64,000 bases of DNA from Sipunculus nudus (taxonomy: Eukaryota; Annelida; Sipuncula; Golfingiida; Sipunculidae). The notes under the pieces were generated by a model. That model was not told where the DNA came from and ran no database searches. It saw only the letters and a program-made list of their open reading frames with translations. A program made the position numbers and the translations under genes. Where the stretch lies: the NCBI GenBank assembly GCA_026874595.1, contig CM049309.1, positions 41,798,579-41,862,578 on the forward strand, read 5' to 3'. This document shows positions 18,619 through 31,200 of the stretch, piece after piece (the first letter of the stretch is position 1; each line of letters opens with the position of its first letter).

Positions 18619-21600
18619 TGGTGTAATGGTTAGTGCTATTGACTGGTAAGCTGTGTATATCCTAATTCTAGAGTATGACTCTGTAATGGTTAGTGTAATG
18701 CACAGGTAAGGTGTCTTATATCCTAATTCTGGAGTATGACCAACTAATTGCTATGGACAGGTAAGCTGTGTTATATTCTAATTCTGCAGTATGACTGTGT
18801 AATGGTTTACCAACTGCAATGGACAGGTAAGCTGTGTTATATCCTAATTCTGGAATATGACTGATTAATGGTTAACTAATTGCAATGGACAGGTAAGCTA
18901 AGTTATTTCCTAATTCTGGAGTATGAATGTGTAATGGTTAGTGCTATGGACAGGTAAGCTGTGTTATTTCCTAATTCTGGAGTATGACTGTGTAATGGTA
19001 AGTGCAATGGACAGGTAAGCTGTGTTATTTCCTAATTCTGGATTACGACTGTGTAATTATAAGTGCAATGGACAGGTTAGCTGTGTTATTTCCTAATTCT
19101 GGAGTATGACTGTGTAATGGTTAGTGCAACGGACAGGTAAGCTGTGTTATATCCTAATTCTAGAGTATGACTGTGTTATGGTTAGTGCAATAGACAGGTA
19201 AGCTGTGTTAATTCCTAATTCTGGACTATTACTTTGTAATGGTTAGTGCAATAGACAGGTAAGCTGTGTTATATCCTTATTCTGGAATATGACTGATTAA
19301 TGGTTAACTAATTGCAATGGACAGGTAAGCTAAGTTATTTCCTAATTCTGGAGTATGAATGTGTAATGGTTAGTGCTATGGACAGGTAAGCTGATTTATT
19401 TCCTAATTCTGGAGTATGACTGTGTAATGGTAAGTGCAATGGACAGGTAAGCTGTGTTATTTCCTAATTCTGGATTACGACTGTGTAATTATAAGTGCAA
19501 TGGACAGGTTAGCTGTGTTATTTCCTAATTCTGGAGTATGACTGTGTAATGGTTAGTGCAACGGACAGGTAAGCTGTGTTATATCCTAATTCTAGAGTAT
19601 TACTGTGTAATGGTTAGTGCAATAGACAGGTAAGCTGTGTTAATTCCTAATTCTGGACTATTACTTTGTAATGGTTAGTGCAATAGACAGGTAAGCTGTG
19701 TTATATCCTAATTCTGGAGTATTACTGTGTAATGGTTAGTGCAATAGACTGGAGTATTACTGTGTAATGGTTAGTGCAATAGACAGGTAAGCTGTGTTAT
19801 ATCCTAATTCTAGAGTATTACTGTGTAATGGTCAGTGCCATGGACAGGTAAGCTGTGTTATATCCTAATTCTAGAGTATAACTGTGTAATGGTCAGTGCA
19901 ATGGACAGGTAAGCTGTGTTATATCCTAATTCTAGGGTATTACTGTGTAATGGTCAGTGCAATAGACAGGTAAGCTGTGTTATATCCTAATTCTAGAGTA
20001 TTACTGTGTAATGGTCAGTGCAATGGACAGGTAAGCTGTGTTATATCCTAATTCTAGAGTATGACTGTGTAATGGTTAGTGCAATAGACAGGTAAGCTGT
20101 GTTGTATCCTAATTCTAGAGTATGACTGTGTAATGGTTAGTGCAATAGACAGGTAAGCTGTGTTATATCCTAATTCTAGAGTATGACTGTGTAATGGTTA
20201 GTGCAATAGACAGGTAAGCTGTGTTATATCATAATTCTAGAGTATGACTGTGTAATGGTTAGTGCAATAGACAGGTAAGCTGTGTTATATCCTAATTCTA
20301 GAGTATGACTGTGTAATGGTTAGTGCAATAGACAGGTAAGCTGTGTTAATTCCTAATTTTGGAGTATTACTGTGTAATGGTTAGTGCAATAGACAGGTAA
20401 GCTGTGTTAATTCCTAATTCTGGAGTATTACTGTGTAATGGTTAGTGCAATAGACAGGTAAGCTGTGTTATATCCTAATTCTGGAGTATGACTGTGTAAT
20501 GGTTAGTGCATTAGACAGGTAAGCTGTGTTAATTCCTAATTTTGGAGTATGACTGTGTAATGGTTAGTGCAATAGACAGGTAAGCTGTGTTAATTCCTAA
20601 TTTTGGAGTATTACTGTGTAATGGTTAGTGCAATAGACAGGTAAGCTGTGTTATATCCTATTTCTAGAGTATTACTGTGTAATGGTTAGTGCAATAGACA
20701 GGTAAGCTGTGTTATATCCTAATTCTAGAGTATTACTGTGTAATGGTTAGTGCAATAGACAGGTAAGCTGTGTTATATCCTAATTCTAGAGTATTACTGT
20801 GTAATGGTTAGTGCAATAGACAGGTAAGCTGTGTTAATTCCTAATTCTAGAGTATTACTGTGTAATGGTTAGTGCAATAGACAGGTAAGCTGTGTTAATT
20901 CCTAATTTTGGAGTATTACTGTGTAATGGTTAGTGCAATAGACAGGTAAGCTGTGTTATATCCTATTTCTAGAGTATTACTGTGTAATGGTTAGTGCAAT
21001 AGACAGGTAAGCTGTGTTATATCCTAATTCTAGAGTATTACTGTGTAATGGTTAGTGCAATAGACAGGTAAGCTGTGTTATATCCTAATTCTAGAGTATT
21101 ACTGTGTAATGGTTAGTGCAATAGACAGGTAAGCTGTGTTAATTCCTAATTCTAGAGTATTACTGTGTAATGGTTAGTGCAATAGACAGGTAAGCTGTGT
21201 TAATTCCTAATTTTGGAGTATTACTGTGTAATGGTTAGTGCAATAGACAGGTAAGCTGTGTTAATTCCTAATTTTGGAGTATTACTGTGTAATGGTTAGT
21301 GCAATAGACAGGTTAGCAGTGTTAATTCCTAATTTTGGAGTATTACTGTGTAATGGTTAGTGCAATAGACAGGTAAGCTGTGTTAATTCCTAATTTTGGA
21401 GTATTACTGTGTAATGGTTAGTGCAATAGACAGGTAAGCTGTGTAAATTCCTAATTTTGGAGTATTACTGTGTAATTAATGGTTAGTGCAATAGACAGGT
21501 AAGCTGTGTTAATTCCTAATTTTGGAGTATTACTGTGTAATGGTTAGTGCAATAGACAGGTTAGCTGTGTTAATTCCTAATTTTGGAGTATTACTGTGCA

Positions 21601-22822
21601 ATGGTTAGTGCAATAGACAGGTAAGCTGTGTTAATTCCTAATTTTGGTGTATTACTGTGTAATGGTTAGTGCAATAGACAGGTAAGCTGTGTTATATCCT
21701 AATTCTGGAGTATTACTGTGTAATGGTTAGTGCAATAGACAGGTAAGCTGTGTTAATTCCTAATTCTGGAGTATTACTGTGTAATGGTTAGTGCAATAGA
21801 CAGGTAAGCTGTATTATATCCTAATTCTGGAGTATGACTGTGTAATGGTTAGTGCAATAGACAGGTAAGCTGTGTTATATCCTAATTCTAGAGTATTACT
21901 GTGTAATGGTTAGTGCAATAGACAGGTAAGCTGTGTTATATCCTAATTCTAGAGTATGACTGTGTAATGGTTAGTGCAATAGACAGGTAAGCTATGTTAT
22001 ATCCTAATTTTAGAGTATTACTGTGTAATGGTTAGTGCAATAGACAGGTAAGCTGTGTTATATCCTAATTCTAGAGTATTACTGTGTAATGGTTAGTGCA
22101 ATAGACAGGTAAGCTGTGTTAATTCCTAATTCTAGAGTATGACTGTGTAATGGTTAGTGCAATAGACAGGTAAGCTGTGTTTTATCCTAATTCTAGAGTA
22201 TGACTGTGTAATGGTTAGTGCAATAGACAGGTAAGCTGTGTTATATCCTAATTCTAGAGTATTACTGTGTAATGGTTAGTGCAATAGACAGGTAAGCTGT
22301 GTTATATCCTAATTCTAGAGTATGACTGTGTAATGGTTAGTGCAATAGACAGGTAAGCTGTGTTATATCCTAATTCTAGAGTATGACTGTGTAATGGTTA
22401 GTGCAATAGACAGGTAAGCTGTGTTATATCCTAATTCTAGAGTATGACTGTGTTATGGTTAGTGCAATAGACAGGTAAGCTGTGTTATATCCTAAGTCTA
22501 GAGTATTACTGTGTAATGGTTAGTGCAATAGACAGGTAAGCTGTGTTATATCCTAATTCTAGAGTATGACTGTGTAATGGTTAGTGCAATAGACAGGTAA
22601 GCTGTGTTATGTCCTAATTCTAGAGTATGACTGTGTAATGGTTAGTGCAATAGACAGGTAAGCTGTGTTATATCCTAATTCTAGAGTATGACTGTGTAAT
22701 GGTTAGTGCAATAGACAGGTAAGCTGTGTTATATCCTAATTCTAGAGTATGACTGTGTAATGGTTAGTGCAATAGACAGGTAAGCTGTTATATCCTAATT
22801 CTGGAGTATTACTGTGTAATGG
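18619..22822. repeat. 61-bp minisatellite array, about 69 units
   Basis: Unit of 61 bases read as AATGGTTAGTGCAATAGACA then GGTAAGCTGTGTTATATCCT, AATTCTAGAGTATGACTGTG and T. Left-edge units are diverged; the centre is highly homogeneous. Variants alternate TTATATCCTAATTCTAGAG and TTAATTCCTAATTTTGGAG. Higher-order duplications are visible: about 432 bp (18851 vs 19283, TGGAATATGACTGATTAATG) and 305 bp = 5 units (20651 vs 20956, CCTATTTCTAGAG). Most units carry a consensus-like splice donor (CAG|GTAAGC) on the plus strand. Confidence 0.97.
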
Positions 22823-23472
22823 GTAAAGGTACATAATCAGGAGCGATATTATACCTATTCTTTAACACTTTCAGTTCAGTTTTGCTTTATGCAAAAGTTT
22901 CCCTGCAAAACCATCCCAGCACATGCAGTACCTCGTATACAGCTGTTTAACACCTTGTTATTATTCTGTGTGTTAGTAAAAACAATCCACGTGTTTCTGT
23001 CTACCATAACCAGGCCGCATAAGAGAAAGATCCCAAATAAGAACTAGTCCATACATGGACCCCATGTCCTTTGATATATCTCTGCTGGATGAACATTACG
23101 GTCCATGGGCTGAATGTAAATTCACTGTGGAACCTGTTGGAATAGTTCTTTACAATAGGTCCAGGAGCCTCAGCTGAAATGATATGTGCAGCACCAAGTG
23201 AGCCACAACAAGCAAAGTTTAAGCTAGCATGAACATGTATTACATTTTTTTGGGCAAAGTCAAATAGGGCATCTCCTGATTGACAGGTGTTGTGTGATGA
23301 TGCCCAACTGTGTTTATGTTGCCGCCTGTGATTGTGCTGAGTCCACTTGTTTAACACTTGTGTAGAGGAGTAAGCCAATGGTTTCAGGGCAATATTTTGG
23401 CAGGTATTAATTTTTTTCACAGGAAAGAAGCTAATTATCAAGTTAATTCAACATTATTTAGGTCCCTTTAAC
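22823..23472. mobile_element. Inverted-repeat element inserted in the last minisatellite unit
   Basis: Left end GTAAAGGTACATAATCAGG; right end on the other strand GTTAAAGGGACCTAAATAA. Minisatellite sequence stops at 22822 after GTGTAATGG and resumes at 23473 with TTACTGTCATCGACAGG, so the element interrupts a unit. The left third aligns to the complement of 33880-34256. The centre (GGTCCATGGGCTGAATGTAA) matches part of the 14388/43006 family. No transposase frame is visible. Confidence 0.8.
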
Positions 23473-23513
23473 TTACTGTCATCGACAGGTTAGCTGTATT
23501 ATATCCTAATTCT
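23473..23513. repeat. Detached end of the 61-bp minisatellite
   Basis: TTACTGTCATCGACAGG then TTAGCTGTATTATATCCTA and ATTCT is a diverged partial unit of the array, separated from it by the inserted element. Confidence 0.8.
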
Positions 23514-25140
23514 TTATCTGAACTGAGACCCCTGGCCAAGGTCTTCACCTGCAGGGAGTACTCTCTGTGGCATTACTGGGCAGAACCACACACTTCTGGT
23601 ATATGTATTGACTAAGTGGGTTTTCTGATCCAATGTGGAAGGGGAAACATTATAGTGTGAACCAACTCAAGCCTCATTTGATCTGTATACCACTAAGTCT
23701 TGTATTGTCAATCAAAACACAGTTTCAGCTGTACCTTGTTTATATAAAGTACACAGATGGTATATATGTGGTTGCTCAGTGGTTATGTAAACAACAAACA
23801 TTCCATGAAGAAAAAAGTTCCTTCACCATAAACTGTTTCTGAGTGTATTAGCACAACTGTACTGATCGATAATAGATATGATCTCCTGTTAGGGGATAAA
23901 AATCCTGCTGTAAACAGGTCAAGCCCCATTGATCACTCCAACTTAAACAGAGGCATGTAAACAATGTGTAAGTATACACAGGGAACAACAAACAATGTGT
24001 ACATCCATAAACACACATATATATCGATCACATCCGGGACAGCAAGGATAGTGGATAAACCACAAAACACAATGCGGATATCTTCTTTTCTGTGATATCT
24101 ATAATCACCTAATCTATATATGTGGCTAACATATCTTTGTAATCAATAGATTCATAAATTGATCAATAGTAGCTTAATCAACAAGTAAGCATTTTACATA
24201 GATCACCTGCTGAAAAATAATATATAGCCATACCACTCTTATTAAGTTAGGTTTTCTGTCAGTGTCTTCCCCGGATGGTAACATTACGCATGTGCAAAGA
24301 GTCGCAAGGGGCTTGGCTGGTTAGTACTGCAGTCATGTGTACATCAAGAAATGTGAAGGTTTATGAAACAGCCTGTCATGAAAATACCACTATTATAAAA
24401 TAATCTCTGATGGATACAGTGTTTACTTGTGATAGTCCAGTAGGGGCAAAGAAGAAGGGAACAGCCAGGTTTTTCACATGAGGTCAGCGTCACATAAGGA
24501 TTACATCAGCACACTAAATGTAATCGTGGACACTAACATGTTGTTTGTAGGAAGTAATTTACACAGGCAGTGAGAAGGATATGTCACCTGTTAAACACAG
24601 GACATGATAGGCCTATATAAAGTCCCAAAAGTGTTATTCTGGCTGACATGAAGCATCTTTTGGGTATGAGAGAAGGTGACCAAGCAGACCTGGGGGCAGC
24701 CATTTTTAAATGTCTGTGTGACAGCAGGGCAGGTGACGTGACAGTACATCAGACAACACCGGGACAAACAGGCTATTTGTGAGTACACAGTGTTTATAAT
24801 GGTTTCAATAGCTTTAACTGTAAAAAATGAAATTTCAATAATAGTTATTGATGGCTTACTGGAATTCAGACCAGAAACAGCTGCCATATTGTGCATGCCA
24901 GTTGATATAAGCATGTATATAGCAGTGTGTGAATATTTCACCAGCGTGTGTTTTTAACTGTTTACATCATATTATCAGGAAAGTCCAGCACTTCACAAAA
25001 ATTCAGATTCCCTGATTTTTGTTTGAATTTTTAAAATTCAGGGATTTTCTTTGATTTAACCTTTTTCCAATTTTAACATATCTTAAATATTTCTGTAGTG
25101 AAGAGTAGTTGCAGTAAACATGGTGAAGTGAAGTCACTGG
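23514..25140. other. No gene recognised
   Basis: AT-rich sequence without a supported exon, RNA gene or repeat family. Confidence 0.45.
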
Positions 25141-25144
25141 CATG

Positions 25145-25640
25145 TGTGATGTAGGACTTGGACTCGAGTCCCGACTCGAGTCCACATTTTTAGAGACTTG
25201 GAGTTGAGGATCCTGGACTTGGACTTGTATTCGGACTTGGAGGTAAGGACTTGAGAAATCAGCTTCAGTCCATCTTGAGTCCAAGAAAACCTCTGTCACA
25301 TATTATAAAGACTAATTCACATATGTGAACTACAAACAAAATATTACAAAATAATGACACTGTATATATACAGAGCCTTGCTCAGCACCTGGAGCAATAC
25401 ATGTAATTTACCATTATAGTAAAAGCATGTGGGCACTAACTTAAAAATGTACATGATAATTTGAAATTTCCATTTTACATTGTTTTTGAGGATATTTGTA
25501 TTGGAGTCGGACTTGGACTCAAGTTCCAAATGACTTGGATTCAAAGAATTTTGACTTGAACCTCAATAAGTCAGACTTGGACTCGAGTGGCATGGACTCG
25601 GACTTGCACTCAGACTCAAATGGTGTGGACTTGACCACAT
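25145..25640. repeat. GACTTGGACTCGAGTCC-type dispersed element, long copy
   Basis: Two blocks rich in the hexamer GACTTG/GACTCG (25148-25285 and 25498-25635) flank a spacer. The first contains GACTCGAGTCCCGACTCGAG, itself palindromic. A shorter copy at 49035-49207 keeps the left block and the TTTGAAATTTCCATTTTA spacer but lacks most of the middle. A fragment of the hexamer block alone is at 29556-29620. Confidence 0.75.
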
Positions 25641-25644
25641 CACT

Positions 25645-26020
25645 GCATGTAAGGTATGTACAAAAGTATCCACTGAAATAGATGTGTGTTGGCCAATTAT
25701 CCAATGAATACTCTCAATACGAATTGAGGAATTAATTTCAAATTCCTGACTTTTCCAGATGTCCTCTCATCTTCATAAATAGAAAAGATAAGTTATATAT
25801 ATCTCTAATTTGAAAAAAAAAAACACTATTTGGATTGAGTGCTTCATTTTTGGGGGATGAGCAGATCTGAAATATTTATAAACCCCCTCCCCCCAACTTT
25901 ATTACTAAAAGACTAACTAGCACTCAAGAAGCACAGATATCTTTTGTCGCTGGTTGATGTATCAGTCATTCAACAATGAGATTGTATTGAGATACTTTTT
26001 AAGTATATAACAGTATATAG
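25645..26020. other. No gene recognised
   Basis: AT-rich sequence without recognised features. Confidence 0.4.
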
Positions 26021-26460
26021 TAGGGGTGTAAAAACACATCATAGAATCCATGAATTGAATTGCAGGTCCTTCATTAAAATGTAATCGATTATTAACCTCT
26101 TGATTGATTCATTTCTATTATCATTTTTTAAAGGTACCATGTTAAAGTCTCAAAGTGAGTACTCAAATTTAACGGAGTACTTTGCTATGTCAAAGCTCTT
26201 TATTGTATATGTTCTCTGGAATCACTTCAAAGGTTCCCTTGTAGACCAATCCATTCACATAGATACATACATGGCTTTGATAATCAGAGGGAGAGCTACA
26301 TTTTTCTATTACTTGGTAAAACTTTGTAACAACTATTACAGTAAAGTATTTAAAAAGTCTGCATGGAACTGAATCAAAAATTGAATGGAAGGTAAAGAAT
26401 TGATAATTGAATCTATTTTACGGTCCTTGGCAATTTGCAATTTTACAATTCATATAGTAA
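26021..26460. mobile_element. hAT-like non-autonomous element, copy 1 (partner 47712-48155)
   Basis: Starts TAGGGGTGTAAAAACA and carries AATCGATTATTAACCTC and GATTGATTCATTT near the left, then GAACTGAATCAA and TGATAATTGAATCTATTTTA near the right. The same blocks in order occur at 47712-48155. TAGGGGTGTAA-type starts with AATCGATTA interiors are seen in hAT-type elements; the right terminal repeat is not clear. Confidence 0.6.
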
Positions 26461-26464
26461 AACC

Positions 26465-28144
26465 TCAGTATATCAACTTACTTTAACTCAAATATCTGCA
26501 GGAGTCTTTGTCAGAAGTTTAAGGTGCTTTGTAACGTTACCTCTAAATGAACCCAGCTTGTGTCCAACCTCAAATATGAGGAAGATTCAAGCTGCTATTT
26601 TATAATTTTAGCACCATTAAGTTTGCCTGCATTATTTTTTTTTAACTTCTTTCACATGAACATGAAGTTTAAGCTTGGTGTAGGTATTTTACACTTTACA
26701 AAGTGCCCACTATTACTTAATCTAATATTTAACTATTTGATTTTGAATAAATTATAATAATATCAGGACACAACATGCACTGACAATTGACTTTTTTTCT
26801 GGATATAATTAAATGGTCATTAAAATCACCAATTTTTAAGAAACACTGATAAAACAAACTTTTATGATTAATTCATTTTTTTTTATTTTGGTTTGTGTGT
26901 ATGTGTGTGTGTAAGGGGGGGGGGGGCTTAATATTTGCCATTAGCATAAGCTACAAATCTGTACTAGTAAAATAGTACCAATAAACTCCAAAAGGTGAAA
27001 GCACCAGAGGACTAATAATTCACCATGCAGCCACCAGATGGTGCCAATGTGCAGAAGGCCCTTGGCACAGTCCTTACCTCCAAATGTTAGACAGAACATA
27101 AAGTGCAATCTATCATTCTCAATGCTAGAATTGGAAAAGGCTATGGTTCATATGAATTGCATCTTCTACAGATATCATGTATGGCTAATTTGTCAATGAA
27201 TGTATCATTTGGTGAAAGTGATTATAGAAAATATCACAATCCAGTTACTGTTGATTAACCTGAAATTCACAGTGGGTCTCTGTTGATGTGGGTCCATGTT
27301 CAATGCCATTAAAGCTAAATTTATATGTTTTATTTCATACCATAATTTCAGAATCATTTGTATTTCACAAATTCATACACCCAAACAGATTACCCAATCC
27401 TTCAACCTCCATTTAGGAATGGAATCTGAACATCTGTGGGGTAGAATTTCTCCTCTGATTCAACATTACCCGAAAAGGGAATCTCATGCAAATTAAAAGG
27501 GGGATATCTATGCAAATTACCTAATAATACCATTGAGATGGTGGTTCCCCCATAGATTCCTAAGAATATACCCTCCTAAGCCTTCCCAGCATGCCTTGCA
27601 AGGCTGCAAACAAGAGCCAATGGGGGTAACAATTAATTGATTTTATCGAGAGGAATTGCAAATATTTTCATACATGCAGAACATTAATTTACAATTTATG
27701 TGACAACTTAGTCAACTCAACTGTATTATGCGTAACATGTATGGGTTGTTGCATGTCCTCACACTGAATACTAAATATCGTGATCTGAAACAATTTGGTC
27801 AGATCTGACCAAACTTTACAGGGTAAAAACTCCATGTTAGGGGCTGAAATGCAAACAGGAAAATGCAGTTTCAGAAGATTTGTTTGTGAAACAGACCTAA
27901 AGCTACTACAATGATTGACTTTATATGGATTTAACACTTCATCTGGTTCAGGATTAAGATGTTTTGACTGTTTTCATAGAAAGACTTGAGAAGTTAGCAA
28001 GATATTAAGGTTACTTAATATTATAAGTACATTTCTTTAAAAGAAAATATATTTATTTCACATTTACACATGCAGATAGTCAAGAACTCCTCACATCCAG
28101 ATTAATTACAAGTAAAGTCAAGTTAGATTTTGTTGAATACTTAC
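26465..28144. other. No gene recognised; paired ATGCAAAT motifs near 27.5 kb
   Basis: Contains a (GT)n/poly-G stretch near 26895-26927 and a block at 27468-27530 with two ATGCAAAT octamers that recurs at 49930-49990. Otherwise AT-rich, no exon seen. Confidence 0.4.
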
Positions 28145-28267
28145 TGCATCCAATTTCATCTGACAGATCTAGGCAGTCAGAGTAGTTATCACATCTCCGT
28201 CTAGCCTGGATACACAGACCATTATGGCACTTGTACTGACCATTACCACAATCATCACTCAAACATC
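28145..28267 (-). CDS. Isolated LDLa-module exon (possible upstream exon of the LRP-family gene)
   Basis: Acceptor TATTTCTTCAG, donor TGCA|GTAAGT; phase 1-1, 41 codons. Reads GCLSDDCGNGQYKCHNGLCI, then RCDNYSDCLDLSDEIGC: six cysteines and the DLSDE acidic box of an LDLa repeat. Same strand and phase as the LDLa exons at 11.9-13.9 kb. Its last base (A) would join GA TAC of the 13.7-kb exon in frame, skipping the leader exon at 15.8 kb. It therefore either belongs to a longer alternative N-terminus or to a separate or decayed LDLa gene. No signal-peptide exon was found upstream in the window. Confidence 0.82.
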
Positions 28268-31200
28268 CTGAAGAAATAAGATACAAGAAAACATCAAATG
28301 ATCATAACTGGAATCTTAAGGCAAAACTTGGCACTTAAATTCACTGAAAATGCATTTTGGTGGATTTTATTTACTCTGAAGCAGAGAACTGCCACTGTCA
28401 GATTTGAACTCACAGCTAGCTAGTCTTGTTTCATCCCCTCATGTCCACCTGCTATTTTGCAATGAAATTTTTTATTAGTTACATTTCAAGCAAAAAAAAT
28501 ATAGTATAGGGTAGAGGTTTAAAGGGTCTAACAAGGTGAATAAATACATTCCTTACACCTTATATAAGAAACAGAATTATTTATAATTATGAGAAATGAT
28601 TCCACATTTTACAACATATAATACCCACTCATGGTGGTCAAGGTCATTGGTCACATGCAAAAACAGCCTCGATTGACAATTGCTGATTGAATGATATCAT
28701 GTAAACACTCTAAAAAATATAACCAGCTAAAACAAAGATGGCTACTTATGCAGGGACACATCTGAACTGCCAGATCATTTTGAAGAGACCTGGAAATTGT
28801 GAAATATTAACTGGAGATTTATTGTAAAATTCCTCATGGCCATATTAGGCTTTCACTTCCATATGTAGTTTTCTAGTAAATTATTTAAAAATATAACCTT
28901 TTAAGAAAATTATCCCACCCAAAAAAATAGGTGGCCACCGTTGCTGGAACGGAGTACAGTATTATACTATCTCATGGGTGCCATGCGTAATCACTAAGTA
29001 ATATGTACTTTTCAACTTCTTTTATCTTTTTCTAAGCTGGTCTTTCTAAAAAATGAGTTCAGGTCTAACACGCAGTTTCCTCAGATTCCGATTAAACAAA
29101 TTTCTATGGAAACATCTTTTTAATATTTGAAAATGACTATCATCTGCATCCCAATATTCTCCCACAGAATTCTCTGGTCTCCAACCAATGAATTTCTAAT
29201 TGGTTCTTTCATATTACCTGGGACCTATTAGACTTAATTGTTGCTTGTTAACTCCCAACACAATTGAAAATCATCAATAAACATCTGTATGATTTGAATT
29301 ATCACAACAGCTAAACAAGTCACAGATGTCCTTTTAATCAAAATGAAACAACTCGTCAAAAGCGACCATAAACAATATTTAATATATCCACATTAAAGAC
29401 ATACTGTGACAAGTATATACCTACAATATGTTACATGACAAGTGTTACATGACTAAGGCTGTTCTTCATTTTGTATACAAGTGTATTATAACCACCAAGT
29501 GGCACTCCAGTTACCATGTGACTAGAGAACACTCTGTAATATACGTAACTCAACAACAGACTTGGACTCGAGTGGCCTGGACTTGGACTTGCACTTGGAC
29601 TCGGATAGTGTGGACTCATCTCTGGATTAAAGGTTTACCTGGATCTTCAGCTTTGTACACTTATGTTGGTATACATGTACACAACATCACTGGTACAACT
29701 ACTTCTGTATCATAACTGTTGAGTGATATTTAAAGGAAGGGAAAATGACTGGTTGTGCACAGTCTGAATCAACAACACAATTCTTGTTATGAAGTTGATT
29801 TTCCATAAGCACATAATGCATATCCATAGTCTGTAAAAATGACTTTGTAGAGTTTTTAACTAGGCCGTTTCCATTAATCCATATGCGTAGTCCCTATGCA
29901 TAGTCCTTATCTGCACACTGCTGGAGCATCAATTTCAGGTTTAACATAGGTTTCCCCTTTCAGGTTGTGTTGTATGAACAATCGCTATTTCAAACTGGTA
30001 TATATGTCATTTCTGGCGTTTGGTTGAATTTTTGTTGTCCTCTCTTTATCATACATTTTTTCTAAATGTTCAGGCCATTAACATCAGTACCACATATAAA
30101 ATAACATAACCAGTAATTAGGATCCTTTTTTGAAAATATAAATATTATTTTAATTTATTTTAACCAACTTTTGTTGCCAATACATATAAATGTACGATAA
30201 ATATATGGTGAAATGGCTTGCAGAAAGAGGGAATCTACAGCTACAGAGCACCTATCAACAAGAAGTACAGACTACGCATATGTACTTATGGAAAACGAAC
30301 TTTGGGGATACGGACTATGCATGCAGATTATGGATACTGATTAGGCATTTATGGAAAACCATCTTTAGGAAAGATAAACTGGAACTTGCAGGATACCAGA
30401 TTATCTTATCTGAAATATTATATACCCTTGTGCTAATTAGATAACAGTTTTTTACAGGAAGATCAAAACTCATGTTCCCTCATAGTGAAAGATGCAGGGA
30501 GTTTCCTTACAATGTTCAATCCAAAATAATGTTAAAACTCAGACCCTGAAATTTAAAGGAGTCTGGGGACTGAAGTGTTAAATTATAATTCTGCTTCACT
30601 GCTGAGCACTAATGAAAAGTATTGTCAGATTCTATTCAAGTGTTTATATATAGGAACTGTAGGAGAACTATCAAACACATGTGGAGCATAAACAACATGT
30701 TCACGACCGGCTACAGATGTGGGACATATTCTGACCTTGTAATAATATTACAATTATGGCAAGTATGTTTTCTGGCCAACATTAAAATTGGGAATTTGAA
30801 TGGCAAAATGACGTTTAAGTACCTTAAATGTCCTTTTATGCTGGTTTGATTTTTTTAAAGTACCCACACTATTTTATCGTCACTAATAGTTGAGAAAATT
30901 GGGATATCAAGTGAATTCAAAGACTGGTGTAGTAACGAGGTTGCCTGGTACACACGGCAGTACGATTTTCTGTTAGGACCCACAGCGTAGAGACTAAACA
31001 TGCAGACTGTCTCGTTCCCACTAGGTGCATGACCAATTTCATGTCTCTTTATTTCAATAACAGACTGAAGTCCTGGCCTAACAAACACAAAGTACTCACC
31101 AAGTGTGACATGCCAAAGCATTTATGTACTCCACATGGGACATATGGTATTGCAATAAGTCTTTCATTAATCCTGGCCATGCTTAAATTGAGAAATACCC

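Noticed and set aside
18619-22822. Possible CRISPR-like or tRNA-derived array
   Set aside because: Units are contiguous 61-bp repeats with no unique spacers. The AATGGTTAGTGC string only loosely resembles a pol III A box and no B box follows.
30855-31121. 88-codon minus-strand frame with somewhat higher GC
   Set aside because: No domain, no Cys pattern and no pair of splice sites that joins it to neighbouring LRP-family exons in phase.
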